DNA from: Arthrobacter cheniae
Lineage (GTDB): Bacteria; Actinomycetota; Actinomycetes; Actinomycetales; Micrococcaceae
Direction: 5' to 3'
DNA length: 64,000 bases
Assembly (NCBI RefSeq): GCF_003602275.1
Contig: NZ_QZVT01000004.1
Coordinates: 178,463-242,462 of the forward strand
A program made the position numbers and the translations under genes. Shown one piece after another: positions 33,723-41,925 of this stretch. How positions within the stretch are numbered: position 1 is the first letter of the stretch; each line of letters begins with the position of its first letter. Below the pieces are notes generated by a model. That model had not been told where the DNA came from. It searched no databases and saw only the letters and a list, made by a program, of their open reading frames with translations.

Positions 33723-34177
33723 TCCACCGGCTGCTTGAGCTGGGTCGCACCGGTGGCACCAACGCGCTCGACGATCTTCGGCTCCGCCGGCGGTGGGAGG
33801 TGTACGTCGAGGATCTCGACGTTGACCTCGATCACCTCGAGCCCCACCAGTTCCGTGAGAGCCTCGTAGACCGCGACGCGCACGGCGTCCGCGAGGGCGT
33901 TGAGAGCGAAGCCATCGTCCGCGACGAGGCTGATATCGACCGCGAGCTGGGTCTGACCGACCTCGACCTTCACGCCTTGCGAGAGGTCGCTGGCACCGAC
34001 CGCGTCACGAATGGCTCCGAGCGCACGCCCGGCACCCGGCCCGAGTGAATGCACACCCGGGACGGCCCGGGCCGCGATGGCAGCGATCTTGACGGCGGCC
34101 GGGTCTCCGATCACCGTTCGTCCGGCTGGTGTGCCCTGGAGGACGGGCAGGGGCCGCCCCATGGCTTGCTCGATCAT
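33719..34177 (-). CDS. Asp23/Gls24 family envelope stress protein
   Basis: A 152-residue Asp23 (alkaline shock protein 23) family member and first gene of a five-gene operon. The fold spans about residues 25-125: DPAAVKIAAIAARAVPGVHS, VKVEVGQTQLAVDISLVADD, then ALADAVRVAVYEALTELVGL and VIEVNVEILDVHL. The ATG at 34177 has an AAGGGAG site; the long upstream frame to 34348 is not translated. Asp23 proteins are membrane-recruited through AmaP and help the cell tolerate wall stress in Staphylococcus; function here is by homology. Confidence 0.88.
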   Translation of the reverse strand: MIEQAMGRPLPVLQGTPAGRTVIGDPAAVKIAAIAARAVPGVHSLGPGAGRALGAIRDAVGASDLSQGVKVEVGQTQLAVDISLVADDGFALNALADAVRVAVYEALTELVGLEVIEVNVEILDVHLPPPAEPKIVERVGATGATQLKQPVE

Positions 34178-34295
34178 CGAGGACTCCCTTTCATGTGTGC
34201 CCAGCCTAAGCCACGGTACTGCCGCACGGTGGCCGTCCGGGGCTATTCGCGGAAGGCGTCGGGGACAAGGGCGGAGCGGAGCAGGGTGGAGGGCG

Positions 34296-34796
34296 TCAGG
34301 AGGTAGTGCAATGCTGCCCGAGCCAATCCTGCACCGGCACCATGGCACGACGGAAGGCCTTCTCGTCGAAGGTGCCCGAACCCTCGGGCGGCGCTTCCAC
34401 GGAAGATGCCAGCATGGTGAAATCGTCCTGCAGATCGGCGGGCACCTTCGCGCGAAGGTCGAGGATCTGCTGCTCGAGCACCACGAGGTCGTGCGGATCC
34501 GTGGAGGAGCGAAGACTCAGTGGGGCGAGCATGGCCGTGGTCATGCCGGCAGCGACGATCACGCAGTGCTTCGAGGGATCCTCGCCGGACTGGACGTCCG
34601 GTTGCTCCGTGTCGGGAGATGCGCCGTCCGGACGTGCGGACGGGGATGCGTCCGGCGACGCACGGGTGCTCGGCACTGCTGGAGGGCTCGCGGGCATGGT
34701 GAGCATCGTCTCGGCAGGTGAGGGCGCTTCGAAGCTGCACCCGGTCAGGCCAACGGTCAGGGCACAGAGTCCGACTGCGGAATGCAGGAATCTCAC
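34296..34796 (-). CDS. Putative lipoprotein
   Basis: A 166-residue secreted lipoprotein. The hydrophobic signal peptide leads to a lipobox LTGC with Cys at residue 20, then a long Pro/Ser/Ala/Asp-rich linker (about 25-70). The C-terminal part is about 90 residues, with a conserved-looking KHCVIVAAGMTTAMLAPLSL segment and a helix LVVLEQQILDLRAKVPADLQ; two Cys (KHC and QHC) could form a disulphide. It matches no family I know. It lies 118 nt upstream of the Asp23 gene on the same strand and could belong to that envelope-stress unit. Confidence 0.7.
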   Translation of the reverse strand: MRFLHSAVGLCALTVGLTGCSFEAPSPAETMLTMPASPPAVPSTRASPDASPSARPDGASPDTEQPDVQSGEDPSKHCVIVAAGMTTAMLAPLSLRSSTDPHDLVVLEQQILDLRAKVPADLQDDFTMLASSVEAPPEGSGTFDEKAFRRAMVPVQDWLGQHCTTS

Positions 34797-35028
34797 GGGG
34801 TGCCCTTTCGTCTCGGTTCATGCCGGGGGTTCAACGCGTGAAACCTCCACTACTATCCCAGGCGGTTCCCCCAGGCAACCGACTGGACGCCTGCTCGGGG
34901 TCGAGGACTCACGCCTGGGGACCTGCGGGGCCGCACCCGGTGATGCTACGGCGCGAACCCCCGTGTTGGCTGGGAGCACCGAGGGCACTGTCGGTGAAGA
35001 ACGTGGTGAGCCGATTTCGGACATAAGA

Positions 35029-35063
35029 AAAACCCCGCGTTCCGTGGGGAACTGCGGGGTTTT
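35029..35063 (-). terminator. Intrinsic terminator after tRNA-Phe
   Basis: Minus-strand stem AAAACCCCGC / GCGGGGTTTT (35029-35038 with 35054-35063) with a T-rich tail. It follows the last tRNA of the cluster by a few nucleotides and should end the tRNA transcript. Confidence 0.85.
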
Positions 35064-35069
35064 CAGCAG

Positions 35070-35144
35070 TGGCTCCGACCGGCGTCGATCCGGTGACCTC
35101 TCGATTTTCAGTCGAACGCTCTACCAACTGAGCTACAGAGCCAT
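35070..35144 (-). tRNA. tRNA-Phe (GAA)
   Basis: The minus strand folds as a cloverleaf: acceptor GGCTCTG/CGGAGCC with discriminator A, D arm GCTC/GAGC, anticodon stem TTCGA/TCGAG with loop CTGAAAA (anticodon GAA), and T arm ACCGG/CCGGT. No CCA is encoded. The variable region reads AGAGGTC, two nucleotides longer than usual, which makes the gene 75 nt. Confidence 0.9.
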
Positions 35145-35212
35145 GCGACCATCTTCCGATGATCACCGTATCCAGCCCGGCCTGGCTCCCCGAGGGGATC
35201 CAGCCGCCTGAG

Positions 35213-35286
35213 CGACCCTGACGGGACTTGAACCCGCGACCTCCGCCGTGACAGGGCGGCGCGCTAACCAACTGCGCTACAGGGCC
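35213..35286 (-). tRNA. tRNA-Asp (GTC)
   Basis: A 74-nt minus-strand cloverleaf: acceptor GGCCCTG/CAGGGTC with discriminator G, anticodon stem CCGCC/GGCGG with loop CTGTCAC (anticodon GTC), T loop TTCAAGT. Discriminator G is normal for tRNA-Asp. No encoded CCA. Confidence 0.95.
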
Positions 35287-35374
35287 TTACTAACTTCACT
35301 TGCAATTTTTGCAAGAGCTCCAGCCTACCAGCACTTTTCATTCCGGTTGACCGCCCGTGAGAGCTGCCCCTGCG

Positions 35375-35447
35375 TACCCCCAACGGGATTCGAACCCGTG
35401 CCGCCGCCGTGAAAGGGCGGTGTCCTAGGCCGCTAGACGATGGGGGC
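35375..35447 (-). tRNA. tRNA-Glu (TTC)
   Basis: A 73-nt minus-strand cloverleaf: acceptor GCCCCCA/TGGGGGT with discriminator A, anticodon stem CCGCC/GGCGG with loop CTTTCAC (anticodon TTC), T loop TTCGAAT. First gene of a Glu-Asp-Phe cluster read on the minus strand. No encoded CCA. Confidence 0.95.
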
Positions 35448-35642
35448 CTGGACCACGGATCGGGTTCCTGCAACCTTCCGGAAGACAAGCATTTCCGGCG
35501 GATCTTTCCCTGTCGTGGACCTATAAAACTATAGGGGCACGTCGTCGATTACACAAAATCCCTGGTCTGCGCCAGAGAGCTCGCACTCGTGGCCTTCGCT
35601 GCCGAGGCATGGAGGCAGGCGGACGGTCTGTACGATCGGGGC

Positions 35643-36014
35643 GTGCCATTCGAGATCTCCCGGGAAGAGTTCGAGGAAGCCGTCGATGACGCCATCGACC
35701 GCATTCCCGATGACCTCGCCCGCGCCATGAACAATGTGGCGATCATCGTGGTCGAAGAGTACGAGCCGTTACCAGGTGAGCCGTCCGACACCGAGCTGCT
35801 GGGTCTGTACGAGGGAACCCCGCTCACCGAGCGGGACTCCTGGTGGGAAGCAGGCTCCCTGCCTGATCGCATCAGCATCTTCCGTGGGCCACTCATGCGC
35901 CTGTGCGAGTCCCAGGAGGAGCTCGTGGAGGAGATCCTCGTGACCGTCGTCCACGAAATCGCCCACCACTTCGGGATCGACGACGATCGGCTCCACGAGC
36001 TCGGCTGGAGCTGA
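35643..36014 (+). CDS. Small zincin-like metallopeptidase
   Basis: A 123-residue MMP1-like zincin. The zinc-binding motif HEIAHHFGID is near residues 103-112, with a following Glu/His segment (RLHELGW) as third ligand; the upstream region has VAIIVVEEYEPL and GLYEGTPLTERD typical of this short actinobacterial family. I chose GTG at 35643 because family members start VPFEIS or MPFEIS; a longer frame from 35589 has no extra support. TACGAT, 9 nt before the GTG, could serve as a -10 box for a leaderless transcript. Substrate and whether it is an active protease are unknown. Confidence 0.82.
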   Translation: MPFEISREEFEEAVDDAIDRIPDDLARAMNNVAIIVVEEYEPLPGEPSDTELLGLYEGTPLTERDSWWEAGSLPDRISIFRGPLMRLCESQEELVEEILVTVVHEIAHHFGIDDDRLHELGWS

Positions 36015-36081
36015 CGCGACACGCCGCGCAGATCCTCGTAAATGACACCGTTGTTGTTTACGATACTGAAGTGACTCATGT

Positions 36082-36101
36082 TGCCAATGTGGTTATTGGC
36101 A
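36082..36101. promoter_or_regulatory. Inverted repeat TGCCAAT-N6-ATTGGCA
   Basis: A perfect 7-bp inverted repeat in the AT-richer leader 93 nt before the NlpC/P60 start. It may be an operator or a leader hairpin. I looked for the ydaO c-di-AMP riboswitch, common before such genes, and do not find its conserved core. Confidence 0.4.
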
Positions 36102-36193
36102 CCTATGGTCGGGACTGTTGCGTGATCCACCAACGGCAGTTTCGGGCGAGAGAGCGGCACAACGTGCAGTCAATATGTAGAACAAGGGACTCC

Positions 36194-37705
36194 GTGCGCC
36201 GCAGTGTTGCCACCCTCGCTGCCACTGTCCTCATCGGGTGCTCCGCAGTCTCACCAGCGCTGGCAGCCTCCCAGGTCATCGCCCCGCGAGTTACCGAGCT
36301 CCCCTCGCCGGCCGACATGAGGCGTGCGCAGGATGACGCTGCAGCAACGGCCGGGCTCGTGACGGACATCGAGGGCATCATCGCGACCGCCGGGACGCAG
36401 CTACAGGAGGCTCAACTCGACGCCTTCAAGATGCAGGACACCTACACGACCGCCCTGGCCGTCCTGCAGGAGCGCCGTGCTGCATCGGACCAGGCGGATC
36501 ACCGCGCAGCGGTGGCGGCACGCACACACACCGCTGCCGAGGTGCAGGTCGGAGAGCTCGCAGGCGACCTCTACAGGTCCGGCGGTATGAACCCAGGTAT
36601 CGAGAGCATCCTCGACGGGAGCGACCTCGACGACGTCATGTACCGGGCCTCCACCCTCTACGGGCTCTCGAGCAGCAGCACGCGCACGCTGGATGATGCC
36701 AAGGCGGCGACCGAGGCGTGGATCTCCCTGACCGAGGATGCCGCGGAGGCACACAAGGCGGCCCAGGCGGCCGCCGATGCCGCAGAGGCCGCGGGCGAGG
36801 AGGCCCGGACTGCGGCGGCCGGCGCGCAACGCCTCGTGACCGAGAAGGAGGAGGAGCGGACCACCCTGGTGGGGCAGCTCGCCACCCTCCGTCATACGAC
36901 CGCCGAACTCGAGGACAAGCGCATCGCCGGCCTCGAGCAGGCCCAGCGTGAGCGCGACCTCGCCCGCATCATCGCGGAGTCGGCAGCAGCCGCAGCACCC
37001 GTCGTACCAGAGCCGGGTCCGTCCGTTGCAAGCACACCGCCGCTGCGCGATCCTGCGCTCATCAGGACAGAGGCACAGGTCCCGCCGGTCGCTGCTCCGG
37101 TTCAGGGCGCGCCTGCGCCCGCAGCTGCGCCGGCGCCCGGACCGACGGCGGCACCTGTACCCGTACGTACCGCCGCCCCTGCCCAACCGGCGCCCCCACA
37201 ACCTGCTCCGGTGCAGCCGGCGCCCGTCCGACCAGCCCCCGTCCAGCCGGCGCCCGTCCGACCTGCCCCGGTGCAGCCAGCGCCCGTCCGACCCGCCCCC
37301 GTCCAGCCTGCACCCACACCGCCGTCGAGTAGTGGCGCCGGAGCCGTAGCCATGAGCTACGCGATGTCCAAGAGGGGTAGTCCCTACTACTACGCCTGGG
37401 GCGGCAACGGACCCCTCGGCTACGACTGCTCAGGCCTCACCCAACAGGCATTCGCCTCGGCCGGGGTGTCACTGCCGAGGACCGCTGCCCAGCAGTTCTT
37501 CGCGGTGCAGCACGTTCCGCTGTCACAGATGCAGCCGGGCGATCTGGTCTTCTGGGGCAGCGGCGGCGACATCTGGCACGTGGCCATCTATATCGGCGGC
37601 AATCAGGTCGTGAACGCCCTGAACCCCACCGACGGCATCGTCATCACCGATCTCGCAGCCATGGGCGGCATGGGCCCTCTGAACCCCTCGGCGGGACGCG
37701 CCTGA
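36194..37705 (+). CDS. Secreted NlpC/P60 peptidoglycan hydrolase
   Basis: A 503-residue exported cell-wall endopeptidase. Signal peptide about 1-27 (VLIGCSAVSPALAAS); coiled-coil-rich helical region about 40-260, Ala/Glu-rich; a Pro/Ala/Val spacer about 280-380; and a C-terminal NlpC/P60 domain about 385-503. The catalytic Cys is in YDCSGLTQQ, the His in WHVAIYIGG, and a third polar residue in VNALNPTDG. The family cuts between D-Glu and meso-DAP or Lys in stem peptides. The GTG at 36194 is preceded by AAGGGA at good spacing; upstream frames to 35903 belong to the metallopeptidase. RipA/RipB-like domain order suggests a role in daughter-cell separation. Confidence 0.9.
   Translation: MRRSVATLAATVLIGCSAVSPALAASQVIAPRVTELPSPADMRRAQDDAAATAGLVTDIEGIIATAGTQLQEAQLDAFKMQDTYTTALAVLQERRAASDQADHRAAVAARTHTAAEVQVGELAGDLYRSGGMNPGIESILDGSDLDDVMYRASTLYGLSSSSTRTLDDAKAATEAWISLTEDAAEAHKAAQAAADAAEAAGEEARTAAAGAQRLVTEKEEERTTLVGQLATLRHTTAELEDKRIAGLEQAQRERDLARIIAESAAAAAPVVPEPGPSVASTPPLRDPALIRTEAQVPPVAAPVQGAPAPAAAPAPGPTAAPVPVRTAAPAQPAPPQPAPVQPAPVRPAPVQPAPVRPAPVQPAPVRPAPVQPAPTPPSSSGAGAVAMSYAMSKRGSPYYYAWGGNGPLGYDCSGLTQQAFASAGVSLPRTAAQQFFAVQHVPLSQMQPGDLVFWGSGGDIWHVAIYIGGNQVVNALNPTDGIVITDLAAMGGMGPLNPSAGRA
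37201..37320 (+). repeat. Two 60-bp tandem repeats encoding PAPV-QPAPVR spacer
   Basis: 37201-37260 and 37261-37320 are imperfect copies, each encoding two rounds of a 10-residue PAPVQPAPVR unit. The repeat lies inside the NlpC/P60 gene and forms a stiff Pro-rich linker before the catalytic domain; copy number is likely to vary between strains. Confidence 0.8.
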
Positions 37706-37724
37706 ACCAGCAGGAGCGCCCGGA

Positions 37725-38756
37725 CTAGCGGCCCGGAGCGATCATCGGCCCGAACGAACGCCGGTCCTCGAGCCGTGGGTCTGCCCTGTCCGGAACCACC
37801 AGCACCGGCCCGCGCGCATGGTGCAGGACGCCCTGGCTCGTTGATCCCATCAGCATGCCGGCGAATCCGCCGCGACCCCGCGTTCCCACGACCAGCAACT
37901 CCGACGTCGCTGACGCTGCGATGAGCACCTCCGCAGGCGGTCCGTCGACGAGGTCGACGGTGATGTCCAGGTCGGGGTAGTGGCTCTGCAGCCAGTCACG
38001 CCCGGCCGCCAACTGGACAGCGAGGTCGGCGTGCAGGGCCTCCCGGTCGACAGGTGCCGGGACCCACGCCAGCGAGCCGTTGAACGGTGCGACCGAGCAG
38101 ATGACCCGGAGTGCGAGTCCCCTCGTGCGTGCCTCCTCCGCAGCGGCGAGCGACGCCATCCGGGCCTGCTCCGAACCGTCCACGCCGACCACCACGACGG
38201 GTTCGACGACAGCCGCCGGCTTGTCCCTGTCCTTGTCCTTGTCCCTGCCCTGCTTGCGCCCGAGTTCCGGGTGCCCCAGCCGTGCCCCCGTGCAGACGGG
38301 GATGATCGCCGTCGGGCACTTGGCATGGGCCGGCAGGGCGCTGCTGACGGAACCGAGCAGGCGGCCGACGAAGCCGCCGCGGCCGCGGGAGCCGACGACC
38401 ATGAGTTCGGCTTCCTCGGAGAGATCGAGGAGCACCCCTGCGGCGTCGCCCGTCTCGATCCTGGGATGCACGTCCACCCGTAGTCCCTCGAGGTGTGTGA
38501 GGGACTCCTGCAGGACGGCTTGCGCGCTCTCACGGATGACGTCGTCGTCCACGGTGGCATAACCGGCGTCCATGCTCGATGCCGCGAAGACCGGCACGGT
38601 GTAGGCCGTCACCACGTAGAGCGGGGCCTTTCGGCGCTCGGCCTCCTGCGCTGCCCAGAGAAGGGCGCACGTGCTCTGGTCCGAGCCGTCGATACCTACG
38701 ACGATCCCGTGTTGTTCCAACCCCTGCGACAAACCCTCTGCGTGCTCGCTGCCCAC
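37725..38756 (-). CDS. Universal stress protein with two UspA domains
   Basis: A 343-residue cytoplasmic protein with tandem Usp domains (about residues 17-155 and 178-325). Each has the nucleotide-binding signature G-x2-G-x9-GS: SRGRGGFVGRLLGSVSSAL near 123-141 and GTRGRGGFAGMLMGSTSQG near 300-318, so ATP binding is likely. A charged RKQGRDKDKDRDK linker joins them. The GTG at 38756 has a GGGAGG site. It is convergent with the NlpC/P60 gene 19 nt away. Double-domain Usps are common in actinobacteria, often under dormancy or hypoxia control; regulation here is not evident. Confidence 0.9.
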   Translation of the reverse strand: MGSEHAEGLSQGLEQHGIVVGIDGSDQSTCALLWAAQEAERRKAPLYVVTAYTVPVFAASSMDAGYATVDDDVIRESAQAVLQESLTHLEGLRVDVHPRIETGDAAGVLLDLSEEAELMVVGSRGRGGFVGRLLGSVSSALPAHAKCPTAIIPVCTGARLGHPELGRKQGRDKDKDRDKPAAVVEPVVVVGVDGSEQARMASLAAAEEARTRGLALRVICSVAPFNGSLAWVPAPVDREALHADLAVQLAAGRDWLQSHYPDLDITVDLVDGPPAEVLIAASATSELLVVGTRGRGGFAGMLMGSTSQGVLHHARGPVLVVPDRADPRLEDRRSFGPMIAPGR

Positions 38757-38946
38757 GGCAGGCCTCCCTCGGTCGCATGTCCCGCCGCCAAAAGCGGCCG
38801 GTCCACCATTTGTAGCGCACTGTGGGGGATCGGTCTATTCACGGTGTGAAAAGTTATATAGTCTTCGATGACCCGTTGCGGGGGCTCCCTCCTGGGCGGC
38901 CTCCCTGCGTAATGCTCTTGGATGACCCGTTCGCAACCAAGAGTCC

Positions 38947-38976
38947 GTACGGCCCGGAAGAGGCGCCGGGCCGTAC
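38947..38976 (+). promoter_or_regulatory. 11-bp perfect hairpin in leader of FAD-binding gene
   Basis: GTACGGCCCGG (38947-38957) pairs perfectly with CCGGGCCGTAC (38966-38976), 8-nt loop, about 15 nt before the Shine-Dalgarno of the gene at 39007. A CCGTAC/GTACGG motif occurs at both ends. It could be an operator or an mRNA hairpin that affects translation. Confidence 0.5.
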
Positions 38977-39006
38977 GGGACCAATGCTTCGTGTGGAGGT
39001 AACTCA

Positions 39007-39660
39007 TTGGATTCCTTGCCGCTTGATCCGGTCCGCTCTGCGTCCGCGGTTCCCGCATCGGCAGAGCATACGAGCACCGTGGTCATCGGTTCGGGGCTCT
39101 CGGGTCTGGCCGTCGCCAGTGAACTGAGCCGCCGCGGAATCGACTCCATCGTCGTTGAGAGCCTCGAATGCTTCGACTCCGGCGCCATGCGCACCGTCAT
39201 GACGGACTCCGTGTCCTTATCCGAGCGCACCGAACTGATGCGACTCCTCCGCGGCTACGCTGCCGCCCACCAGCTCGACGTCCGGCAGAGCACGGTGGCG
39301 GAGCATCTCAGCATCATCGGTCACCCCAAGCTCATCACCGCTTCCGTAGGGCCCAAGAAGTGGGCGGTCCAGACAGCCGACGGCGTCCTCCTCGCCGACC
39401 ATGTGGTCCTCACGAAGTACCCCCAGAACGAGCTGCGCAAGTTCCTGCGCTCGATGGGCATCGCGATCGGCCGGGACTTCAAGGCCGCACTGCGGGCAAT
39501 CGGACTGCATCTCGTCGGGGTCGGCGAACTGCTGACACCCACCACGCGGGAGATCGTGCGCCAGGCCAAGCTCGTCAGCGACATCATCCAGTCCCAGGGG
39601 CCCGCGGCGCTCAATCGACTGGCACCGCCCCGCGCAGCGATCTCACCGCTCGGCGCCTGA
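39007..39660 (+). CDS. Short FAD/NAD(P)-binding protein, possibly truncated oxidoreductase
   Basis: A 217-residue protein. The N-terminal dinucleotide fold VVIGSGLSGLAVASELSRRG is near 25-44, then IDSIVVES with the acidic residue that ends beta 2. The middle (VSLSERTELMRLLRGYAAAH, WAVQTADGVLLADHVVLTKY) fits the second region of flavin monooxygenase-type proteins, but the C-terminal two thirds of a normal 400-500-residue enzyme are missing. The frame is intact, so a compact family is as likely as a decayed gene. A TTG start follows a GGAGGT site. No partner is apparent next to it. Confidence 0.7.
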   Translation: MDSLPLDPVRSASAVPASAEHTSTVVIGSGLSGLAVASELSRRGIDSIVVESLECFDSGAMRTVMTDSVSLSERTELMRLLRGYAAAHQLDVRQSTVAEHLSIIGHPKLITASVGPKKWAVQTADGVLLADHVVLTKYPQNELRKFLRSMGIAIGRDFKAALRAIGLHLVGVGELLTPTTREIVRQAKLVSDIIQSQGPAALNRLAPPRAAISPLGA

Positions 39661-39683
39661 CACGGCCTGATCGGACCCGGCTC

Positions 39684-40310
39684 CTACCTGTCGGCTCCGA
39701 GCTTCTTCCGCGCCGTGAGCGCGAGCGCGACGGCGATGGCTACCAGTGCTGCGATCATCAGCACGATGCTCCACGGGAAATCGCTCACCCCGGCTGTCTG
39801 CGTCTCATTGGCCGGGGCATCCTGCGTCTCGACAGGACCGGGCGTCGTCACCGAATCCGGCACCGTCGACGAGCCCTGAAGCGTGGTGAAGGCGAACGTG
39901 CCCTCGATGGGGTGCGAGTCCGAGCTCGCCACGCGCCAGTTGACGGTGTACTCCCCCGCAGGGGCCCCTGACCGTAGCGGCTGCGTAGCGGTGCGGTCGA
40001 CGATCGACACGGGGCCGTCAGCCCAGTCAGCTCCCGCCTCATCGAGGACCTGCACCTGCGCCCCGATCCCTGACGGCACGTTCGAGAAGCCCAGTTCGAG
40101 GCTCGGAGGCAACACGTCGACAGTGGCACCCTCGGCCGGATTGGTCCCGGTCAGCTCGTCATGCGCGCCGGCCGGGCCACCCGCGCCAAGGAGTAGGGCG
40201 AGAGCGAGGAGGATGGCGGGAACAAGGGCGCCGAAGGACAGCGCGCGACGACGGCGTCCGCGCAGTCGAGTCGCCGGAAGCAGAGTGGACGGGAGTGGAA
40301 GGGCAGCCAT
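39684..40310 (-). CDS. Copper resistance CopC-domain protein with C-terminal anchor
   Basis: A 208-residue exported protein. After the signal peptide (VPAILLALALLLGAGGPAGA) the mature N-terminus begins AHDELTGTNPAEGA, the His-first start typical of CopC copper-binding domains; the second conserved segment is ASSDSHPIEGTFAFTT, with the Asp-His pair. A Thr/Pro/Glu-rich linker leads to a C-terminal transmembrane helix (FPWSIVLMIAALVAIAVALA). It should bind Cu(II) outside the membrane. There is no copD-like gene beside it. The start may be one of several near 40310. Confidence 0.88.
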   Translation of the reverse strand: MAALPLPSTLLPATRLRGRRRRALSFGALVPAILLALALLLGAGGPAGAHDELTGTNPAEGATVDVLPPSLELGFSNVPSGIGAQVQVLDEAGADWADGPVSIVDRTATQPLRSGAPAGEYTVNWRVASSDSHPIEGTFAFTTLQGSSTVPDSVTTPGPVETQDAPANETQTAGVSDFPWSIVLMIAALVAIAVALALTARKKLGADR

Positions 40311-40415
40311 GGTTCAACCCTACGCGGAGTGCCTGACGGGGTGCTGGGATGCGTTCGCGGGCGATGCCTGGCCCCGGAGGGTCGTCATGAACCTCATGCC
40401 GGCGGTACTCCGGGA

Positions 40416-40421
40416 TAGAAT
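40416..40421 (+). promoter_or_regulatory. TAGAAT -10 box before NCS2 permease
   Basis: TAGAAT at 40416-40421 is 42 nt before the TTG start at 40464; a -35 at 17 nt (CTCATG) is weak. I see no purine-riboswitch core in the leader. Confidence 0.35.
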
Positions 40422-40463
40422 CTTCGCGATTGCTCCCCGACCCTTCCGCCCTAGGATCCCCTC

Positions 40464-41915
40464 TTGCTCAAAACTGGTTCCGTGCTGGATCGCTACTTCG
40501 ACATCACGCAGCGGGGGTCGACGTTCTCCCGCGAAATCCGCGGCGGCCTCGCCACGTTCTTCGCCATGAGCTACATCGTGGTCCTCAATCCCCTCATCCT
40601 CGCCGGCGCCGATTCGTCGGGCACCGAGCTCGGCTTCGAGCGCGTCGCGGCCGTGACGGCACTGGTAGCGGGCATCCTGACGATCGTCATGGGTGCCTGG
40701 GCGAAGTACCCCTTCGCCCTGGCGACCGGCCTCGGCGTCAACGCGTTCGTGGCCATCACCGTGGCGACCAACCCCGGGCTCACCTGGCCGGACATCATGG
40801 GGCTCGTCATGCTCGCGGGCCTGACGATGCTCGTCCTGGTGCTGACAGGCTTCCGGACGGCGGTCTTCAATGCGGTGCCCGAGAGCCTCAAGACGGCGAT
40901 CGTCGTCGGGATCGGCCTGTTCATCGCGCTGATCGGCCTGGTCAACGCCGGTTTCGTACGCCGCGTGCCCGACGTCGCCAACACCACTGTCCCCGTGGGT
41001 CTCGGCTTCGGCGGCGTGCTGATCGGCTGGCCCACCCTGATCTTCGTCTTCGGCCTCATCCTGACCATCGCCCTCGTGGTGCGTAAGGTGCGCGGCGCCA
41101 TCCTCATCGGCGTCCTCGCCGCGACAGTGCTCGCCGTCGTGGTCGAGGCCGTCGTGAACGTGGGTCCGAGTTTCATCCCCGGCCAGGACCCGAACCCCGC
41201 GGGTTGGTCGCTCGTGGTGCCCGAACTGCCCAGCGGTGCGTGGGTGGGGATCCCCGATCTCAGCCTGGTGGGTAACGTGAGCCTGTTCGGCGCGTTCGGT
41301 CATCTCGGCGGAACAGCTGCGCTCCTGCTGACCTTCACCATCCTCCTCAGCATCTTCTTCGACGCCATGGGCACCATGGTGGGGCTCGCGAACGAGGCCA
41401 AGCTCGTCGACGAGAAGGGCAACATCCCCGGCGTCGACCGCGTCCTCGTGATCGACGCCCTCGGTGCTGTGGCAGGCGGTGTCGGTTCGGTGTCCTCGAA
41501 CCAGATCTACGTCGAGTCCGGCGCCGGTATCGGCGAGGGCGCCCGGACAGGCCTCGCGAACGTCGTGACCGGCATGCTGTTCCTGCTCGCGATGTTCTTC
41601 ACACCGCTCATCAGCCTCGTCCCGTTCGAGGCCGTGGCCCCCGCGCTCGTGGTGGTCGGCTTCATGATGGTGGCGCAGGTGGGCCGCATCGACTTCGACG
41701 ACTGGGGCATCGCCATCCCGGCCTTCCTCACCTTCACCCTCATGCCGTTCACCTATTCGATCGCGAACGGGCTCGGCGCAGGCTTTATCGCCTTCGTGCT
41801 GATCCGCGCGATCCAGGGTCGGGGCCGTGAAGTGCACCCCCTGATGTGGGCCGTGGCCGCCGCCTTCGTGGTGTTCTTCGGCATCGGCCCCATCGAGGAG
41901 CTGCTCGGTATCTGA
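40464..41915 (+). CDS. NCS2-family purine permease (AzgA/PbuG type)
   Basis: A 483-residue membrane transporter of the nucleobase-cation symporter 2 family, AzgA branch (guanine, hypoxanthine, adenine). The N-terminus DRYFDITQRGSTFSREIRGG with ATFFAMSYIVVLNPLIL is diagnostic, as are TGLGVNAFVA and the later SSNQIYVESGAGIGEGARTG segment around the substrate site. About 12-14 hydrophobic segments are present. The TTG at 40464 is accepted because the segment before the first GTG at 40482 is conserved; a weak AGGA lies upstream. A strong hairpin follows the stop. Confidence 0.92.
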   Translation: MLKTGSVLDRYFDITQRGSTFSREIRGGLATFFAMSYIVVLNPLILAGADSSGTELGFERVAAVTALVAGILTIVMGAWAKYPFALATGLGVNAFVAITVATNPGLTWPDIMGLVMLAGLTMLVLVLTGFRTAVFNAVPESLKTAIVVGIGLFIALIGLVNAGFVRRVPDVANTTVPVGLGFGGVLIGWPTLIFVFGLILTIALVVRKVRGAILIGVLAATVLAVVVEAVVNVGPSFIPGQDPNPAGWSLVVPELPSGAWVGIPDLSLVGNVSLFGAFGHLGGTAALLLTFTILLSIFFDAMGTMVGLANEAKLVDEKGNIPGVDRVLVIDALGAVAGGVGSVSSNQIYVESGAGIGEGARTGLANVVTGMLFLLAMFFTPLISLVPFEAVAPALVVVGFMMVAQVGRIDFDDWGIAIPAFLTFTLMPFTYSIANGLGAGFIAFVLIRAIQGRGREVHPLMWAVAAAFVVFFGIGPIEELLGI

Positions 41916-41925
41916 CCGAGAAAAA

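Noticed and set aside
36015-36193. ydaO-type c-di-AMP riboswitch before the NlpC/P60 gene
   Set aside because: The usual conserved core is absent from this leader; only the 7-bp inverted repeat is seen.
37201-37320. Possible CRISPR-like repeats
   Set aside because: Units are contiguous 60-bp tandem repeats with no spacers, in frame inside a Pro-rich linker of a coding sequence.
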